Source of the DNA: Myrica gale
Taxonomy: Eukaryota > Streptophyta > Magnoliopsida > Fagales > Myricaceae
Direction: 5' to 3'
NCBI GenBank assembly: GCA_963930655.1
Contig: OZ005613.1
Span: forward strand, 16,252,501-16,316,500
Length of the DNA: 64,000 nucleotides
In this document: positions 1 to 12,530 of the stretch, piece by piece
Layout: every line of letters starts with the position of its first letter
How positions within the stretch are numbered: the first letter of the stretch is position 1
Made by a program: the position numbers and the translations under genes
The notes under the pieces: generated by a model
Database searches by the model: none
What the model was told of the DNA's origin: nothing
The model's input: only the letters and a program-made list of their open reading frames with translations

Positions 1-112
1 GTGCAAAGTGTAACATTGGTAGTTTGAGGGTGCAATGTCTTAAAAATGGTAGTTTGGGGTGGAAAGTGTTAAACCTATGGTAGTTTGTGGGTGCAAAGTG
101 TATTTTCCCCTT
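1..112. repeat. Partial end of a dispersed MITE-like repeat
   Basis: The window opens inside a repeat made of degenerate units that pair a phrase like GGTAGTTTG with GTGCAAAGTGT. The same units end the repeat at 47222-47625 and, in more diverged form, the one at 35336-35740. Only one end is in the window, so its length and target duplication cannot be judged. Confidence 0.5.
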
Positions 113-905
113 TTCTTATTTAGGTGATTTTTGTTTTTCTAATATTTTAAGATATGAAAATTTCCAACAAAATAAATACACTCCAAAATTTTTAACTTTT
201 ATACATATACACCCAATAGATATCAATAAAGTAATTATTCTTAAAATTTCAGAAATATTCTTCAAAATTTTGACAAACAAACATACCCTATGTGCGCCAA
301 ACTGACCACTTCCAGTCTTCCACAGTCTCACCCTTTGAGAGAACCAGAGAAAATACACCTCAAAATTATTGACCCCCAACGCGGCGGAATGTGTCTCCGC
401 ATGTTACAATGTGGGAATGCGCCTACCGAGGAGAAACCCCCCTTCCTCGCTTGAATAAGCTGTCGTCCACACCTTACTTAAACCTTAACCGTCACCCAAA
501 TGCCTCATAAATTACTCATGAAGCAAAAAAAAAGACTCATCTACTTTTTTCCCTCAACTCTCTTCATCTACCCATCCCTGCAAATTCATGAGGTCCACGA
601 AACCCAGTTTGGCCCTTCAGTAACAAGCAAGCTAATGGACTTCCTGACTCAACTGGTAGAAAATTATAGCTCCAAAATCTGTTTTCTTTCCTTGCCTTGT
701 CCGCATATAAGGGAGTATGACAAATTTTAACGGCTCCAAATTCAGACAACTTGCTATAAAAGCCTATTTTAGAATCTGAATTGTGGATATGCTGCTTCCA
801 CGTGTATAGTTGGTAAAAATAGAATATAATCTTGAGTCTATTAAACGTAATTGGGGATTGATGGGTCACGGGTGATTTTGTTGGTACTGTAAGGACATAT
901 TAACA
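113..905. other. Intergenic, no gene seen
   Basis: AT-rich sequence with only short chance reading frames on both strands. No exon pattern, RNA gene or clear repeat end was recognised. Confidence 0.5.
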
Positions 906-908
906 TAG

Positions 909-1210
909 GGATACGTTCGTTTTCACATTTTTTTAGGATTCTAAGTATATTCATAAATCGATCACCAAACATATTCAAACATTCAAACACAAAAATCAAT
1001 ACATATTACATAATCTCCAACAATTTTTAAATTTTTTATTCAACATAAATTTTCTCTATACTTTTCACATAACTCCAATATTTTTTTATTAAACAATTAC
1101 ATCAAATCATTTCTCTCTCCACTTTACACAAACACCAATAAAACACTATTCAACATAAGATTTCACAACTTTTCTAAAATCCTACATTTTTTCTCAAAAC
1201 GAACATAACC
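909..1210. mobile_element. PIF/Harbinger-like MITE, family A, copy 1
   Basis: A 302-bp non-coding element whose ends are inverted repeats (GGATACGTTCGTTTT at the left, reverse complement of AAAACGAACATAACC at the right). A 3-bp direct repeat TAG sits at 906-908 and 1211-1213. The body is nearly the same as 18231-18537, so this is a dispersed family. The 3-bp duplication and GG-start ends suggest PIF/Harbinger; the superfamily is an inference because no transposase is present. Confidence 0.75.
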
Positions 1211-1213
1211 TAG

Positions 1214-2829
1214 GATTAGTTCATTCTGAGTTTTATTGGCATGTTTATAAAAATTGTATTGATGTGTGTAAAAAAATAATATTGAACTGTATTGATATAC
1301 GCATAAAAGTAATATTAGAAATAAAAATTTAAAAAATTATATTTAAATTCTAAAAAATTTAACCAAACGAACAGTACTGAATAAACAATAATTATAACTA
1401 ATACTCAGAAAGGATTGCTTCTCTTATTAGCCCTTCTTACCTCTGTATAGAAATAAAATAAAATAAAAGATGTGCATGACACGGCAGAGAGATTTTGACA
1501 CCCACGAGTCCTTCACCCACGGATGCGTGACTTATGGAAGACTTTAGAGCACCTAATCATAGGGGTGGAATCTTATAAATTAATTACTTGGATTATTAAT
1601 ACATCCAATGAATCTTTACTTAGACTCATTTTAATTCAATAAATGTAGAGGATACTCGGATCTCCCTTCCATGAACCCACATGGCAATATCCTCCCATCA
1701 GCTTGCATTTTCTTCGAATGTACCTTTTTTAAAAAAAATATTTATTTGGTAAAAAATTTCTGGTCGATTCCACGTTGCCATCCTATTATTAACATGTGAA
1801 CCCAGGAAGAGGTGGACTTGAAAATAATTAACAATTAATGTCTGACAAAGATTGAAAGCTGTTTTGTTATATTCCTAAATCATTTAATGCGATAAATTAA
1901 AAACCAGAAAAAGCTAGTCCTAGTCCTAATCCCCAGTCCCACCCGCGTTGTCCGTTGTCCTGTATGCTGTACCAGGCAAAGACAGGCCAACGGACAGATG
2001 TCTTTGAGGAACCTGCACCTTGTAGAGTTGACCACGTGTCACTGCCAGTCATAATTGGGGAATCAAATTGCACAGAGGCCCCTGATGGTTTATAAAAACT
2101 TTCAAACTGTCGCAAAGAGTCTTCATATTCTCACTTTAGGTTTGCCCCTTTAAAGTTCAGATGAGGAAGCCATTGAAAAGAGGAACGAAATGATACCTTT
2201 GGCTTTAGCGCACTTCGATGGTATGGGTTAATTAAAGGAAAAAAGTTAAAGTCTGAGGATCTTATGACAAAGGGAGAGGTTTATAGTTTTTTAAATTTTT
2301 CTCCCCTCGAAATGAGAATTGTAGTTGGAAACGATCTGCTTTGATGAATCTGAATTCTTTAAAGTATAACTTGGGCCAGGAACTTCAAGTAAAAAGACTA
2401 TAAGGATATATTGGCAAGAAAAGATAAAACTATTAGAAAATCAACCGACTGACTCCCACATGCCCTTTGGCCAAATGCGAAGCCTTGGAGCCCCACACTT
2501 TGACACGGCTTTTTCTCTCGGAATTTAACCCCTTTTTGTTATTTATCTTATTTTGGGGTTATATAAAGGTAACTGTGAAAGCCGGGACCAGGCCGATGAT
2601 CTTTGGTTTCTCTCACTGTTTCTACGAGATTATAAAATAATTTTTTTCCGGCTAGTTAAATTATAAAATAATATTATAATATTTAATTAAATATTATCTC
2701 TTTATTTTTTTTATCAAATTTTATAAAATATCTTTAATTTTTTACAAACCTCAATTCTCCAACATTTCCAATCCCCAACATTTTTCTATTCAAACGCCCC
2801 CTTTACTTACCACCCGTAACTCTCGCAGA
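1214..2829. other. Intergenic, no gene seen
   Basis: No reading frame with a recognisable domain and no convincing splice pattern. The right part is strongly AT-rich and may be old repeat sequence. Confidence 0.45.
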
Positions 2830-3640
2830 TAGAGTTGTGCAAAAAAACCCCTATCCGACTCCGACTTGTCTCGACCCGACCGGATCGGATGTGATCGGAT
2901 CTGGAGCTGGAGCTGGAGTCGGATATATATATATATATATCAGGAAATAAATCTAATACCATCAAACCCGACCCGAAATATACCCTTTAATGAAATGCAT
3001 GTTTCAGGCACCCCTCCCCCTTCTTCACGTTTCACTTTCAAACCTCCATGTCAATTGTCAGTCGCAAGTCTTCATTTCTCCCAAGCTCTCAGCCGCCATT
3101 CGAAAAAATCTAATCCTAAAGCCACCTCGCCGCCGCCAGTCTCCCCCTCCCTCAGGTGCCGCCACTCACCAGTCTTCTTGCCATCACTTCGCCAGTCTCC
3201 ATGCCCCATACAATCACAGATCTTGAGCTTCTCAACGGAACCAACGTCCATATTCTTCAGGAGGGCTCGAAGGAGAAAGACACGATTGAGAATTTGGGAG
3301 ACTGCTCGGACAACCCCCTAAATTGTTGAACACTTCAAAATGTTGTTTGTTTCTTTAATGCATATTTCTTTCCTTCCCTTCGCGTTTTCTTCTTTATTCC
3401 TGTATTTCTTCCGTTTCCTTTTAGAGTCAGACGAGAGGTGGCACTGGTTGGGGTTGAAATATGGTATAAAGATAATCCAAATGAATGTCAAGAAGTTGAC
3501 CTCAAAATATGTTGAACTAAGTCGGATATTGGTGCATTTCGGATCGGATTCGGATTCAAAATTCATTATCCGAAAATTTCGGATTCGGCTTATGCATTTC
3601 CGAATTCGAAATTTTTGGTGCCACCCTTACTCCCAAACCT
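2830..3640. repeat. Possible repeat with CGGAT-rich ends
   Basis: Both edges are rich in CGGAT/CGGATT motifs (2877-2925 and 3540-3610), and a short TA run lies at 2923-2940. Open frames across the middle are low-complexity Pro/Ser/Arg and match no family I know. The motif symmetry suggests a decayed transposable element, but no target duplication was found. Confidence 0.25.
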
Positions 3641-4140
3641 CTATTCTTTAATTTTTTTTCTTTTCTTTTTTAAACATAAAAAATTTCCGACCAATGACAT
3701 ATGGACAACATATGTAAGCGTGGGCTTTACAAATCATAGTAGAACATGGACAGGATACGGAAACACGGATTGGAAAATTCGAAATCCGACCACGCAAAAA
3801 TCCTACTCAAACTTCTGTACAATTGTGTTTGATTGTTAAAAGAGTTAGAAATTTAAAATTTTAGGATATTAAATTTGATGAAAAAAGAAGAAATAAAAAA
3901 TTTTAAATATTTATTATAATGAAAAGTAATCATCTAATTGAGAAATATATTATATTAAATTTTTTTATTATAATAAAATTGTAAGAAAGAGTAAAATTTT
4001 AATAAACAAAACATACCGGCTGAATACGTTCTTATCTCGTTCACAAGCGCCGACCATTAGAAAATTACATTCCCATTTATACTGCCATTCCCGCTGACAC
4101 AATATGCAACAAAGTTGAGATAGGGAGAGTAATAGGAACT
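3641..4140. other. Upstream region of the galactan synthase gene
   Basis: AT-rich, with no recognised element. It leads into a GA-repeat at 4151-4167 that probably belongs to the 5' UTR or core promoter of the next gene. Confidence 0.35.
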
Positions 4141-4250
4141 AGGACCCAGCGAGAGAGAGAGAGAGAGTGAGAGGGAAAGTGGAATCATTCCGCTGCTCTT
4201 CCTCCTGCGTTTTTTGTTCCTGATTTTCTTTGCTAAGAGAGGGATCAGCT

Positions 4251-7172
4251 ATGGCTAAAGAGAAAGAGAGAGAGAAGAAGCTGTTGGTAGTGGGAGTTTG
4301 GAACTTTGCAGCAGAGCTTAAATTGTTGTTGACGGCACTTGTTATCCTCTGTAGTTTGGCCACGCTTCTCCAGTTCCTTCCTTCTCGTTTCACCATCTCC
4401 TCCTCCGATCTCAGAGTATGCATTTCCAGGGTGGTCGCCACCGACTCACAGGCCCCACCGCTGAATTCCACTTCGTTAGCACCTTCTTCGCCTTCTACAC
4501 CACCGCTGCCACCACCTTCGCCTTCTTCTCCGCCGCCACCTTCCCTCCAACAAGAAGAGCAGATTCTTGACAATGGCGTTATCAAGCGAGGTTTCAATAC
4601 ATTCGGAGCGGCCGCCTACAGCTTCATCACCATGGGGGCTTACAGGGGAGGCCTCAATACTTTCGCCATTGTGGGTTTAGCTTCCAAGCCCCTTCACGTC
4701 TTCGCCAGGCCGACCTACCAGTGCAAGTGGGTCCCCAACCTCAACTCCTCCGAATCCATCTCCGCAGTCGGCTACAAGATCCTCCCTGACTGGGGCTACG
4801 GCCGCGTCTACACTGTCGTCGTTGTCAACTGCACCTTCTCGCAACCCATCAACGCTGACAACTCCGGCGGAACATTATTCCTCTATGCCTCTACCTCCGG
4901 CGGAGGTGACCGCAACTTTAACGTGACGGACACCATACAGACCTTGACAGAGTCTACAGGATCCTTGAATTTCTCTTTGTTTACTTCTAAGCCCAAATAC
5001 GATTATCTGTATTGTGGTTCGTCCTTGTATGGGAATTTGAGCCCCCAGAGAGTGCGGGAGTGGATAGCGTACCATGTGAGAATGTTCGGAGAGAGATCGC
5101 ATTTTGTGATACACAACGCGGGTGGGATTCACGACGAGGTGCTGGAGGTGTTGAAGCCGTGGATGGAGAAGGGCTTTGTGACGTTGCAAGATATAAAGGA
5201 GCAGGAGAGGTTCGACGGGTATTATCACAACCAGTTCATGGTGGTGAACGATTGCTTGCACAGATACAAATTTATGGCTAAGTGGATGTTCTTTTTTGAT
5301 GTTGATGAGTATATTTATGTGCCTCCCAAGAGCACCCTCAAGACGGTGCTCGATTCGTTTTCCGAGTACTCGCAGATATCCATGGAGCAGATGCCCATGA
5401 GCAGAGAGCTCTGCCTCTACGAACCCCTCGGCAGAACCTACAGGTAGATACCATGCATCATGCTGTGTTCTTGATTATTATTATTATTTTTGTTTCGTCG
5501 CATGATTTTGGTCGAGAAATAGCGACCATTGCTTGGTTTGAATGAAATTTTACCGACCTTTACAATGGGCTCGATTTTACCTTTTCGATGGGTGGAGGAG
5601 TGTTCTCAATTAAAATCCTTGAAACGGCATAGTGCCATAACTATTGAACTTTACTTAGACGGGCAAGTTTACAATTGGCTTTTGGGCTGTTGATGTTCTT
5701 TTAGCAATTATGGTGTTTGATTGGATTGGATTCGCGTAAACATCGAAGGAAGTATGGATTCGGATCTTTGATGGACATTAGTTTGTTCTGTTTCTGTTTG
5801 TTGTTTTGGTTCAATTGGTTTTTCATGTTACTAGTTCAGTTTGACACGAAATTCACCCGTTGAGAATTTAGATCGTGTTTATTTGTCGTAGCAATAGAAT
5901 GTTTACGATAGTAGTAGTTTTTGCTAATTACTTTGGTTGTTCACGTTGTAATCCTATGGTGGTTGAGTAATGAAAACATCTTTTCACTGATGTTGAACAT
6001 CTTCATGGGCCAAGTGGGTTTCATATATTTGGTATTATTGAAACTTCTGTTTGGTGTTAGTAAAGATTCGTCCTTCTCTTCATTGTTTTAGGGCAGGTGG
6101 AAGTGGGGTGGTTTGAACTTTGTCCTGAAGCGATTGTATCTCATGCATGATTTGGATCTTCTAAGTTTTATAGTATATTACTCGTCTTTGTTCCAGATTC
6201 CTTCTATTTTCTTTTTTCTGAGTCCATCTTCCTTTCATTTGATTGAACAAACCTTCAATCAAAGGCATTCTCTTCTCACGTAAGATATGCAAAAGAGTCA
6301 AAGTAAATCAGATAAGATATGATTTATGTACCGAAAGCGTGGCTACTGAAATGAAAGAAAATTGAATGCCTATAAGAAGGTTAGATATTCGTGGACCTTC
6401 AATTATGTTGTTGCTGATTTGAGACTTAAAGACTGATGCTGATATCAGCTGAAAATAAATTGGTGTGATTAGGACGTGTTTGTTGGAACTCATTAAGACG
6501 TGGGTCGTAGTCTAAAGACTCTAAACGGTCCATATTGTATAAATCATGGAACTCATTTTTCCTGCTTTATTAGGATTTATTGGAAGAGTGATATTTTATG
6601 AAAAGCTTGGTGGTTGATTGCTTTGCTCCATTTGAGATAGGTCCTGTATAATCACAGTAGGGTGGTTAGTGAAAGCAGCAGAGAGCTCAAGAAGATATGT
6701 TCTCAAAAGCGATTAATCAACCACTTGAACCGTTTACAATTATCACAGGCTGCATTTGACATTGACAAGCATCTCGTTCCCGTCATTATCTGTCTTTGTA
6801 ATATGTTCTTGTGTTTAAACTTACAGGAGGTGGGGGTTTGAGAAGCTTGTATACAGGGATGTGAAGAAAGGGATTAGGAGGGATCGGAAATACGTGGTGC
6901 AGCCGCGGAATGTGTACGCCACAGGGGTGCATATGTCTCAAAACCTTGCTGGTAAAACAACTCATAAAACGGAGGGCCGGATCAAATACTTCCATTACCA
7001 CGGAACCATAGCAGTAAGACGCGAACCATGCCGCAACCTGATCAATTCAACGGAGCTAACTTTCGATAAAACCCCATATGTTTTGGACACGACGATGAGA
7101 GACGTTGCAGGGGCCGTCAAGAGATTCGAGCTGAGAACGATTGGCTCCAGGTTACAAAGGACACGGCAGTGA
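4251..7172 (+). CDS. GALS1: Galactan beta-1,4-galactosyltransferase (GALS1-like, GT92)
   Basis: Exons 4251-5443 and 6827-7172, 512 aa. The junction splits an Arg codon (AG|G) with GT and AG at the intron ends. The first in-frame ATG, at 4251, gives the short basic cytosolic N-terminus typical of the family. A signal-anchor membrane segment spans about residues 22-42, followed by a Pro/Ser-rich stem (69-97) and then the GT92 (former DUF23) domain. The metal-binding DVD is at residues 350-352 within FFDVDEY. This layout is that of a type II Golgi enzyme. Known family role: GALS enzymes extend beta-1,4-galactan side chains of pectic rhamnogalacturonan I from UDP-galactose. The N-terminal segment resembles Arabidopsis GALS1 more than a generic GT92 protein; choosing between GALS1, 2 and 3 rests on memory. 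Nothing looks broken. The single intron is 1383 bp. Confidence 0.93.
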
Positions 7173-7347
7173 CAGCATTTCTTTCCCCCTTCCTCTTGTA
7201 CTATTCCACTTTCTCTTTTTGTTTACATTAATTGATGTACGAAACAGAAATTGATTTGGGGGGACGTTCTTAATCTTTTCTTGTATAATATCTGTCAATG
7301 ATATAGATACCATTTGGGTATAATGAGAGCATGTTAAGAGGGACAAG

Positions 7348-7391
7348 AGAACAGAGTATTTGTTATTGAGAAAAAAAAAAGAACAGAGTAT
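7348..7391 (+). repeat. Micro-retroposon insertion with 12-bp duplication
   Basis: AGAACAGAGTAT occurs at 7348-7359 and again at 7380-7391. Between them lies a 20-bp insert, TTGTTATTGAG followed by an A run. This is the pattern left by target-primed reverse transcription of a polyadenylated RNA that was almost entirely 5'-truncated. Confidence 0.6.
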
Positions 7392-7740
7392 ATGTTAAGA
7401 GTCGTGTTGGATTCTTTACATATATATTTTTCTATACTTCTTTATATTGGAGTACTATAAATGATGATAACTTGGGTTTGATTGCGTTGTGGGTAAAGTA
7501 GGAACCACCGTTCGGCCGAAAAGATTGGATGGACCAGCTGCACATCCAGCAGCTATGGATGGTGGGTAATGTGCTGGTCTTACGTGACTGCTAGCTCACA
7601 AGGTGAGAGGAGAAAAAGGAGAAAGCGATGCTTTGTCGATGAGAGAGTTTACAGTGTTGGGAATACTATGCAAAGGGGTTGGCTTTTTGAGAAAAGTAAA
7701 AAAGGGCATGTGGGCGGGACGACAACAGGGGCTCTTTCTA
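7392..7740. other. 3' flank of galactan synthase gene, no gene seen
   Basis: Non-coding flank with no recognised gene. Short frames here lack any domain signature. Confidence 0.4.
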
Positions 7741-7785
7741 ATGTCTCATCATGTAATTGAGAAAAAAAAAATGTCCGTCATGTAA
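7741..7785 (+). repeat. Micro-retroposon insertion, imperfect duplication
   Basis: ATGTCTCATCATGTAA (7741-7756) and ATGTCCGTCATGTAA (7771-7785) flank TTGAG plus an A run. The tail TTGAG-A(n) is the same as in the insertion at 7348-7391. The flanking copies differ by an indel and a substitution, so this event looks older. Confidence 0.5.
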
Positions 7786-8907
7786 CCAACATGAGGAAAA
7801 ATGTGACCAAAGCACAGAGGAAACAGAATTAAATCATGATGGCGTTGGATTGTTCTAATTCCGGATGTTCTTGATTTTTTGCTCATAGTTTTCCTGGGCA
7901 AGATGGGTCTTGGAATTGTATAGGTGTTGTGCTTTTTTCTTTTTTGGACTGGGGTATACTTTCCCTGCAAATCACTGGCTTTGGGTGAATTGTTTGAACA
8001 ATTTAATCCGCACTACTCTTAAAAAGGACTGGTGATGTTACATTAAGAGAGGTGAAACTTAAAAAAGTAGTGAAGTTATTAGAAGAGGCACTTGAGATTA
8101 CTTATAAATCCTAAAATCAAGGCATAAGCAACTCTGTCATACATAGCTAACGCGAAACTCACTCAAATCTGGAGCAGCATGATCTCTCATTCAAATTCTT
8201 CACCCAACAAAGAAGAAAAATCATTGAATGTTGACTGATGATCTCTCCATTGAAATTCTTGATAATTTAGTACCCTATGATCTTTCTGGGTTGGCTCTCA
8301 TACAATTAAACTTATAATTAAAGTATATTTGACTATACCCTTGAAAAGAGAACCTAAGTCAAAATATTTAATCGACCCAATTGGAAAATACTGTTACCTG
8401 AATTAATTAGGCAAACAAAATTAAAGATCTCTCTCGAATTAAATACCATGAGGTGCAGTACAGGGGCTGGTTGTGAAGTTAAAAGAGTTGTTTCTACAAG
8501 TTGACATTTTAATGTGCTTAGTTAGTATCTCTAACTCTCTTTATCAATTATCATAAGAATACCCCCTTTTGATGTAGTGCTGAATCAACCTTTTGCTGCA
8601 AAAGATAACTCAATGGGAAAGCTCAAGCTTTATGGAACGATATTACTGTTAACAGTGTACAAGGAATTGAAAGCAAATCTTACTAATAGGATATGTGGAG
8701 GCTAAGATCGCTTTCAGAGAAGGAATTGAAAACAAATATTAGGAATCATATGGGAAATCTAAGACTGTCTAATAATTTTTTGTTCAAATTGTATGATTCA
8801 ATTTAGAAAAAAATAGACATCAGATGACCATATACTATTTAATGGTATATATATAAAGTTTCAAGATCAACTTTCTGTTGTGCTTATATTTCTTTGAATT
8901 GAAAAGG
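7786..8907. other. Intergenic, no gene seen
   Basis: AT-rich sequence without coding or RNA signatures that I can support. Confidence 0.45.
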
Positions 8908-8917
8908 TAGGTTAGAA

Positions 8918-9114
8918 CCCCCAAGGGTTTGGTATGGTGGTAAGGCTTCGGCTTGGGTTCTAACGTGTCCCAAGTTCGAGTCCCAACACTCTCATTATCG
9001 CCCTTGACTTGCCCGCTCCCTAGGTTGTGGGGTCGGTACAGGGAGCTGAGTTTTGTACTTCAGGGTTGGGCCAAAAGAGTCATACTTTGGAGGATTTCCT
9101 CGTCATAAAAAAAA
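8918..9114 (+). mobile_element. Full-length tRNA-derived SINE
   Basis: A 197-bp element with polymerase III box A-like (GGTATGGTGGTAAGG, 8930-8944) and box B-like (AGTTCGAGTCCC, 8973-8984) sequences near its 5' end. A tRNA-unrelated body follows, then a terminal A run after CTCGTCAT. It is bounded by the near-perfect direct repeat TAGGTTAGAA (8908-8917) and TAGGTCAGAA (9115-9124). Box order, length, A tail and target duplication together identify a SINE and not a tRNA gene. The family name is not known to me. Confidence 0.85.
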
Positions 9115-9124
9115 TAGGTCAGAA

Positions 9125-10276
9125 AATTAGAGATCTTTTATTATTTTTTATTTAAATTATATTATAAATTTGAGAGAGATATACTCAATGATTCTATTTC
9201 AAAACCTGCAGCTCCGTTTAAGTTTTATATGAATAATATAAAATAATATAAAATTTATCTATTTTTCAAATTCTATCTTATCACGAGATTAGAAAGTATA
9301 GAATATTTAATCCGAAAATTAAAGAGAAACTTTGGGAGACTTCCAATTACTAAATGATGGGTTATAAGCCAAATCATGAATTTGGTGGTCCCTCTGCATG
9401 CAATTGTAAATCATTATATTATGTATTGGTAAAAAAAGTGAGGAAGAAGGAATTTGAATAATTTTTTTATATTTTATTATAATAAAAATAATAATTTGAT
9501 TAAAAAATATATTATAATTATTTTATTACTTTAAAAAGTTAAAATTAAAACTAACACAACATTAGCAATATTACCGAGATGGTTAGTATCACACCGTTGC
9601 AGTGTAATAATGTCTTGGACAGACAAATGAGTCCCATATTTATGACCTGCCTTGGTCGTGTGTGGACGGTGTGGCTGCAGAACAAAAGTTTATACAAACC
9701 CCATCCCCCACTGTCAGAAAGTTTCTGCCAATTGTTTATGTTAGCCCTGCGGTTCAGTAATGAATCAGTGGTGCGCCACTGCGAGTGCTCCTTTTGCAGA
9801 CTCTCGCAGTCCTCTGATGAGTGATGAGGGCGTACGTTGTTAAGACTTAAGAGATAGATGCCAACGACTGCTGCTTATAATTAGAGAAACTTTCACTGAG
9901 CTCTCCCTCTCAAGAGGGAAATAGGAGGCTGTCACGTCGAAACCTCATTCATCCAATACAAACGTTCTGGACCTCGATCTCCATCTCCAGATTTCAGATG
10001 GTTCAACAACTGTTCGATGTGTATCTTAATGAAAAGACTAAATTTAAGATATTTTTTTCCTGGGGAAGGACAAAAAGAAAACAAGACGTAACTTCCCAGA
10101 GCAAGAAAATTGCTTGGCACTACAGTTTACTTAGAGGAACCATGTTGCAATCCATGCCACTGGTGTTTGGCTTCTATATACCGTTATCTGATACAGTAGG
10201 TTGCATACTTTCACTTCGAAGGATTGTTTATTTATTCTATAAATGTGGTTCTGAGCAATTACCTACCCCGTGGGAA
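9125..10276. other. Intergenic flank left of the Mutator-like element
   Basis: No gene recognised. A frame at 9998-10285 has no known domain and stops at the transposon boundary. Confidence 0.4.
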
Positions 10277-10286
10277 AGCAGGTGAG

Positions 10287-10461
10287 GGCTCGAGTTACTG
10301 TGTGAGTGGGTGAAGGTGTGAGTGCTGCGATTCCACGGCTCGGATCAATTTTGCCGCATCCGACGCTCAGGACAACGCCAGCGCATTAATGAGGAAGGAC
10401 CCGGCTGACCCGAACCGAGAAAACCGCAACCCGCTCGCACAGTCGAAGCTCCTCCCCATTT
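10287..10461 (+). repeat. Left terminal inverted repeat of the MULE (perfect part)
   Basis: Identical, as reverse complement, to 17480-17654 over 175 bp. The inward continuation to about 10860 is homologous but interrupted. In other mutator elements the terminal repeat carries transposase binding sites and promoters, which would fit the outer position of both genes' 5' ends. Confidence 0.9.
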
Positions 10462-10861
10462 TCCTGCTCCTCCCCATTTCCATTTCGAGCCCTAGCACAG
10501 TCCCCCTCCCCCCATTTTTGATTCCCTCGAGCCTCCCCCTCCACCCATTTCGAGTACTCTCGAGCCCTAGCAGAGTCCCCAACTCGAGCCCATTTCGAGT
10601 ACTCTCGAGCCCTTTCTCCCATTTCGAGCCTCCCTCGTCGCGACCATCCTCCCCCGAATCGCAGGCGAATTTGCAAACACTAGCAGGTTCGTTACTGTGT
10701 AGATTAGTGCTTTGCTTCCTCATTATTTGCTCTTGTAGATATTGTACCGTTTGATTTGCTGGGGTTTTTCGTAATGAAGAAATTGTACATTTTCCAGGAG
10801 GTCGACTTGGTTTTTCTTACATTTGGTTGCTTCTGATTAACTAGGTTTTGTTTTGTGGTTT

Positions 10862-11945
10862 TCTCGGTGATGACAAGCTTGTGCATTTTCGACGAGGTTG
10901 ACTTGGTTTCTCTATTTGGTTGCTCTTCATCATTGCATTTGCTTGATTTGGATTGTGAGCTTGATCTGTAATCTACAGTGGGATTCGGAATTTTGTTGGA
11001 CATTTTCATGTTCTCTTCTTTAAGTCCTAGAAGATAAAAATTACAGTGGTTGCTCCTTTTTCCAATTATTATTTCTCCTAATCAAATGATTGATATTTTA
11101 ACATGAGAAGTGCATCATATTTTTATCAAAGCACCCATCTGCATTTCTTACCGTTAGAGGAACAGTAAATACATGTATTGAATCAAAAACAGTAAGATTT
11201 TGCTACCCATTAATGTAACAAGTGAGCCATCTGACACTATTGTCTCTTATTTATTGTCCTTAAGTGAACATGATAAGAGAGTGTGGAAATTAACATAAAA
11301 ATAAAGAAAGTAATGAAAACGACATGAATGGCTTTCAGCTACTGCAGCACTCCATGTGTTAAATTGGTCATTTTTACAGAGCATTTTGTTTAATATGAAA
11401 GGATGAAAGATGACAAGACTGATATGGTTGAGTGGAAATTGAGGATTTGCTGCATGCAATAAATTGACTGAATATTCTTCCGACACAGCTGAACTTTCTT
11501 CTTATGGATGTGTGGCAAATTTAGGTACAATGAAACATCTGCCAATATGTACGAAAATCAGTCACTTAGGCAGAACCACAGTGGATATTTTGATATGTTT
11601 AAATTAAGTTGATATTAGGAAAATTTGAATTATGTGTTTGTTTGCATCCAATTGTACATACATTGGTGCCCATTACTGTATATATCTGTTTCTTTTAGAT
11701 AGGGATCAGAATTTAATCGTTTGCATTTTGGATTAGATATGAAGTCTTGTTACCTAACTTTTGAGGTAAAGGTAGGAGTTGTGCGAAAACTGAACAGTCA
11801 GTTTCATTACCTGTAATTTTTTAATATGAGCTTTCCGTTATGTCAACGCAAAATCATTATTTGTTATTAGGCAGATAGTGTGCATATTGAAAAATTTGCA
11901 GCGGTTCTGACTAATATTTAGTTTGTCACTGACACGCTAAGTTGA
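10862..11945 (+). promoter_or_regulatory. Upstream region of the GRF gene inside the MULE
   Basis: About 1.1 kb between the left terminal repeat and the GRF start codon. It has no coding pattern. It probably holds the promoter and leader for the rightward gene; no TATA box or leader intron could be assigned with confidence. Confidence 0.3.
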
Positions 11946-12467
11946 ATGGCATCGTCATCATCCATATCAACTGCACGGAGTAGTGCCAGTCAGCGATGGG
12001 CTCCTAGGGAGGTGTCGGAACCCCCGAGATGCAAGTGTGGCATCACCACCAGTGTGAGGAGGTCCTTCACAACAGAGAATTTTGGTAGAAGGTTCTTTGG
12101 TTGCCCCAACTACGCTGGAAGGGAAAATCATGGATGCGGTTTTTTTGATTGGCTTGATTACCTGGCTGCATTTGAAGGCAATGACGATGCTTTAGTTTTA
12201 TTGATTGTGAAAATGCAACGTCTGGAAGAGAAGTTAGAGGCTAAGATTGCCAAGTTGCAGGCAAAGGATGTTGAGATCGATAGTTTCAAAGAACGGGTGA
12301 AGTTGCTTGAGGAAAAGCTTCAAGGGTCCAATGACAACTTGAAAGTCAAGGATGGAGAAATAAAGAAATTGAAGTCAGATGGTGACCGTCTTAGGGAGCA
12401 GATGATAAAGTCGTGGGTGCTGTTTCTATTTGTTTTGGGTGTTGGGATTTCTGTTCTCTTGAAGTAA
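11946..12467 (+). CDS. GRF zinc-finger, coiled-coil, tail-anchored protein
   Basis: A single-exon frame of 173 aa. Residues 29-69 form a GRF-type zinc finger: Cys29, Cys31, Cys53 and Cys64, with the family core GRRFFGC (47-53) and FFDW (66-69). Residues 90-152 are a heptad-rich Glu/Lys/Leu coiled coil. Residues 156-172 are hydrophobic and end two residues from the C-terminus, so a tail-anchor membrane segment is likely. GRF fingers bind single-stranded nucleic acid in characterised proteins; the function of this short plant type is unknown to me. It lies wholly inside the Mutator-like element and converges on the transposase gene, so it is either a second element-encoded protein or a captured host gene. 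The frame is intact. The ATG at 11946 is the only one that includes the whole finger. Confidence 0.8.
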   Translation: MASSSSISTARSSASQRWAPREVSEPPRCKCGITTSVRRSFTTENFGRRFFGCPNYAGRENHGCGFFDWLDYLAAFEGNDDALVLLIVKMQRLEEKLEAKIAKLQAKDVEIDSFKERVKLLEEKLQGSNDNLKVKDGEIKKLKSDGDRLREQMIKSWVLFLFVLGVGISVLLK

Positions 12468-12530
12468 ACAAGAGTGTCACAGATCATGTTGTATTGAGTT
12501 TATTATTAGATGTTATTTCGTCTGCAGATA

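Noticed and set aside
2866..3321. Protein-coding gene of 151 aa
   Set aside because: Low-complexity Pro/Ser/Arg sequence with CGGAT repeats at both edges; no domain, and the alternate frame is equally open.
8918..9000. tRNA gene suggested by box A and box B motifs
   Set aside because: No acceptor stem pairing, a tRNA-unrelated body follows, and target duplications with an A tail show a SINE.
10367..10754. Long frames on both strands at the left end of the MULE
   Set aside because: They lie in the GC-rich terminal repeat and arise from its repeated CTCGAGCCC units.
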